IMG/VR virus record: IMGVR_UViG_3300031688_000024
Coordinates: 1-52,972 of that record
Length of the DNA stretch: 52,972 nt
Reading direction: 5' to 3' (one strand)
From: a virus
In this document: positions 52,062 to 52,972 of the stretch, piece after piece
How positions within the stretch are numbered: the first letter of the stretch is position 1
Layout of the letters: each line of letters starts with the position of its first letter
Program-made: the position numbers and the translations under genes
Notes under the pieces: model-generated
Database searches by the model: none
The model's input: only the letters and a program-made list of their open reading frames with translations
What the model was told of the DNA's origin: nothing

Positions 52062-52088
52062 CGAAACCCGGCACCTCCACCATTACGT

Positions 52089-52119
52089 AAACCACCTCTT
52101 AATCGGGGTGGTTTATTTT
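52089..52119 (+). terminator. Terminator of tmRNA
   Basis: AAACCACC/GGTGGTTT with a 10-nt loop and ATTTTT, 7 bases past the tmRNA 3' end. Confidence 0.88.
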
Positions 52120-52143
52120 TGCGCTATAAAACCATATTTATTT

Positions 52144-52172
52144 TTGTATTGTCAAAATAAGTCGTATCTTTG
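52144..52172 (+). promoter_or_regulatory. Promoter of CCA-adding enzyme gene
   Basis: TTG at 52144-52146, 18 bases, TATCTTTG at 52165-52172, 28 bases before the ATG. Confidence 0.8.
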
Positions 52173-52199
52173 TATTAAGAAAAATAAAACAATAGAATT

Positions 52200-52934
52200 A
52201 TGGCAAAGATATTCAAAGTAGGTGGTTGTATAAGAGATAAGTTTCTTGGAGTAGATTCCAAAGATATTGATTTCACATTCGTATGTGAGAACTCTAAGAC
52301 AATCGAAGAAGGTTGGGCGGAAATGGTTAACTGGATGACTGAAAGAAAATACGAAATATTTTTAGAAACTCCTGACTGTTTTACAATTAGAGCGAAGTTT
52401 CCAAAAGGAGATACTAACGAAGGTTTAGTTGCAGATTTTGTAATGGCAAGAAAGGAAATCGGTTACATTGAAGGAACTAGAAAACCTATCTTAGAATTAG
52501 GAACATTAGAAGATGATTTACTAAGAAGAGATTTCACAGTTAATGCACTCGCAGAAGATATTGAAGGAAATATCATTGATATCTTTGATGGAATTGCTGA
52601 TTTAAAGAAAGGGATATTACGAACACCTATGGATGCCACTCAAACTATGATGGATGACCCACTTAGAATCTTAAGAGCATTGAGATTTACAATCACAAAG
52701 GATTTCACAATGTCTATAGATTTATGGGATGCAATGCAACAACCAAATATCTTACAGAAATTAGAGTTAACTGTGAGTGGTGAAAGAATCAGAGAAGAAA
52801 TCGCAAAGATGTTCCAATTTGATACTGTTAGAAGTTTTAGATTATTAATGGATGTAGATAACGTTATCCCAGGATTTTTAGATTTAATCTTTAAGAATGG
52901 TATGTGGTTAGTTCCAACATTCAAAAAACAATAA
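52200..52934 (+). CDS. tRNA CCA-adding nucleotidyltransferase, short form
   Basis: Class II tRNA nucleotidyltransferase motifs are in order: VGGCIRDKFLG (7-17), DIDF with the metal-binding Asp22/Asp24, RRDFTVNA (109-116), DDPLRILRALRF (152-163), and the neck motif SGERIREEIAKMF. It adds or repairs the 3' CCA of tRNAs. At 244 residues it keeps head and neck but lacks most of the body and tail of bacterial enzymes (about 400 or more). It matches the array of tRNAs without encoded CCA in this window. A poly(A) polymerase cannot be fully excluded. Confidence 0.85.
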   Translation: MAKIFKVGGCIRDKFLGVDSKDIDFTFVCENSKTIEEGWAEMVNWMTERKYEIFLETPDCFTIRAKFPKGDTNEGLVADFVMARKEIGYIEGTRKPILELGTLEDDLLRRDFTVNALAEDIEGNIIDIFDGIADLKKGILRTPMDATQTMMDDPLRILRALRFTITKDFTMSIDLWDAMQQPNILQKLELTVSGERIREEIAKMFQFDTVRSFRLLMDVDNVIPGFLDLIFKNGMWLVPTFKKQ

Positions 52935-52937
52935 GAC

Positions 52938-52972
52938 ATGGAAAAACAAAATAAAATAGTAATATTCGATTT
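52938..52972 (+). CDS. Start of next gene, cut by window end
   Basis: An ATG 3 bases after the previous stop reads MEKQNKIVIFD before the window ends. The strand IVIFD would fit a HAD phosphatase or similar Rossmann-type start, but 11 residues do not allow a call. Confidence 0.5.
   Translation, partial: MEKQNKIVIFD

Larger units (their letters stand above)
51439..52082 (+). ncRNA. ssrA: tmRNA (ssrA) gene interrupted by a group I intron
   Basis: Acceptor GGGGGTG (51439-51445) pairs with CACCTCC (52072-52078), followed by A and an encoded CCA (52080-52082). The 5' part ACTGGCATTGATTGGC fits the tmRNA D-like region; helix CACGT near 51480 pairs with ACGTG in ACTAAACGTGTAG (51791-51803), the conserved P2 strands. 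Pseudoknot PK1: AGTCA/TGACT (51485-51505) with loop CATC pairing GATG (51515-51518). The tag frame starts near GAC 51530 and stops at TAA 51596-51598. An 11-bp hairpin follows at 51617-51641. Exons are 51439-51835 and 52062-52082, 418 nt when spliced. tmRNA rescues stalled ribosomes. Confidence 0.92.

Overview
The window is a piece of a large double-stranded DNA phage genome, about 36 percent GC by eye, of the T4-like myovirus type, with a host most likely in the Bacteroidota and probably a flavobacterium. Two observations point there. The head genes follow the T4 order and keep its motifs: terminase gp17, portal gp20, prohead protease gp21, acidic scaffold in the gp22 place, major capsid gp23. 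Many transcription starts carry the Bacteroidota promoter pattern TTG, about 19 to 20 bases, then TAnnTTTG, while the gene starts I inspected lack a clear Shine-Dalgarno sequence and have A-rich leaders instead. The phage also carries its own bS21 ribosomal protein of Bacteroidota type.

Layout. 1-5913 (+): tail and baseplate genes, including a gp5-like OB-fold hub protein, a DNRLRE-like structural protein and an M23 peptidase. 6074-20442 (-): head morphogenesis block, with a bS21 gene inserted on the + strand at 10522. 20535-25790: a divergent chaperone pair, DnaK (-) and a ClpC-like AAA+ unfoldase (+), followed by an M20/M28-type peptidase. 25782-28214 (-): a long protein ending in a GH24 lysozyme. 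28500-41035 (+): a very long RNA region with 34 tRNA or tRNA-like loci for all 20 amino acids, interleaved with small membrane proteins, lipoproteins, an HNH nuclease and hairpin-forming spacers. 41071-46140: an SPFH lipoprotein, a large structured noncoding stretch ending in a strong terminator, a NAGPA-like secreted protein, and a holin plus bifunctional lysin pair. 46191-51371: small unknown genes, a divergent carbamoyltransferase and a glutathione-peroxidase-like protein. 51400-52972: a tmRNA gene interrupted by a group I intron, then a tRNA CCA-adding enzyme and the first codons of one more gene.

How it fits together. The late structural genes mostly have a TATTTATA motif upstream, whereas chaperones, tRNAs, accessory genes and the tmRNA have host-like TAnnTTTG promoters, suggesting two expression classes. 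The right half looks like a translation-support island: tRNAs without encoded CCA, a CCA-adding enzyme, tmRNA, bS21, and boxA-like leaders resembling those of host rRNA operons.

The most unusual items are the tmRNA with a group I intron placed exactly in its T-loop and a 22-residue tag ending in AIVNA instead of the usual LAA-like end, and the roughly 650-nt multi-helix RNA candidate at about 42440-43131. All function calls come from reading motifs; no database search or folding program was run.
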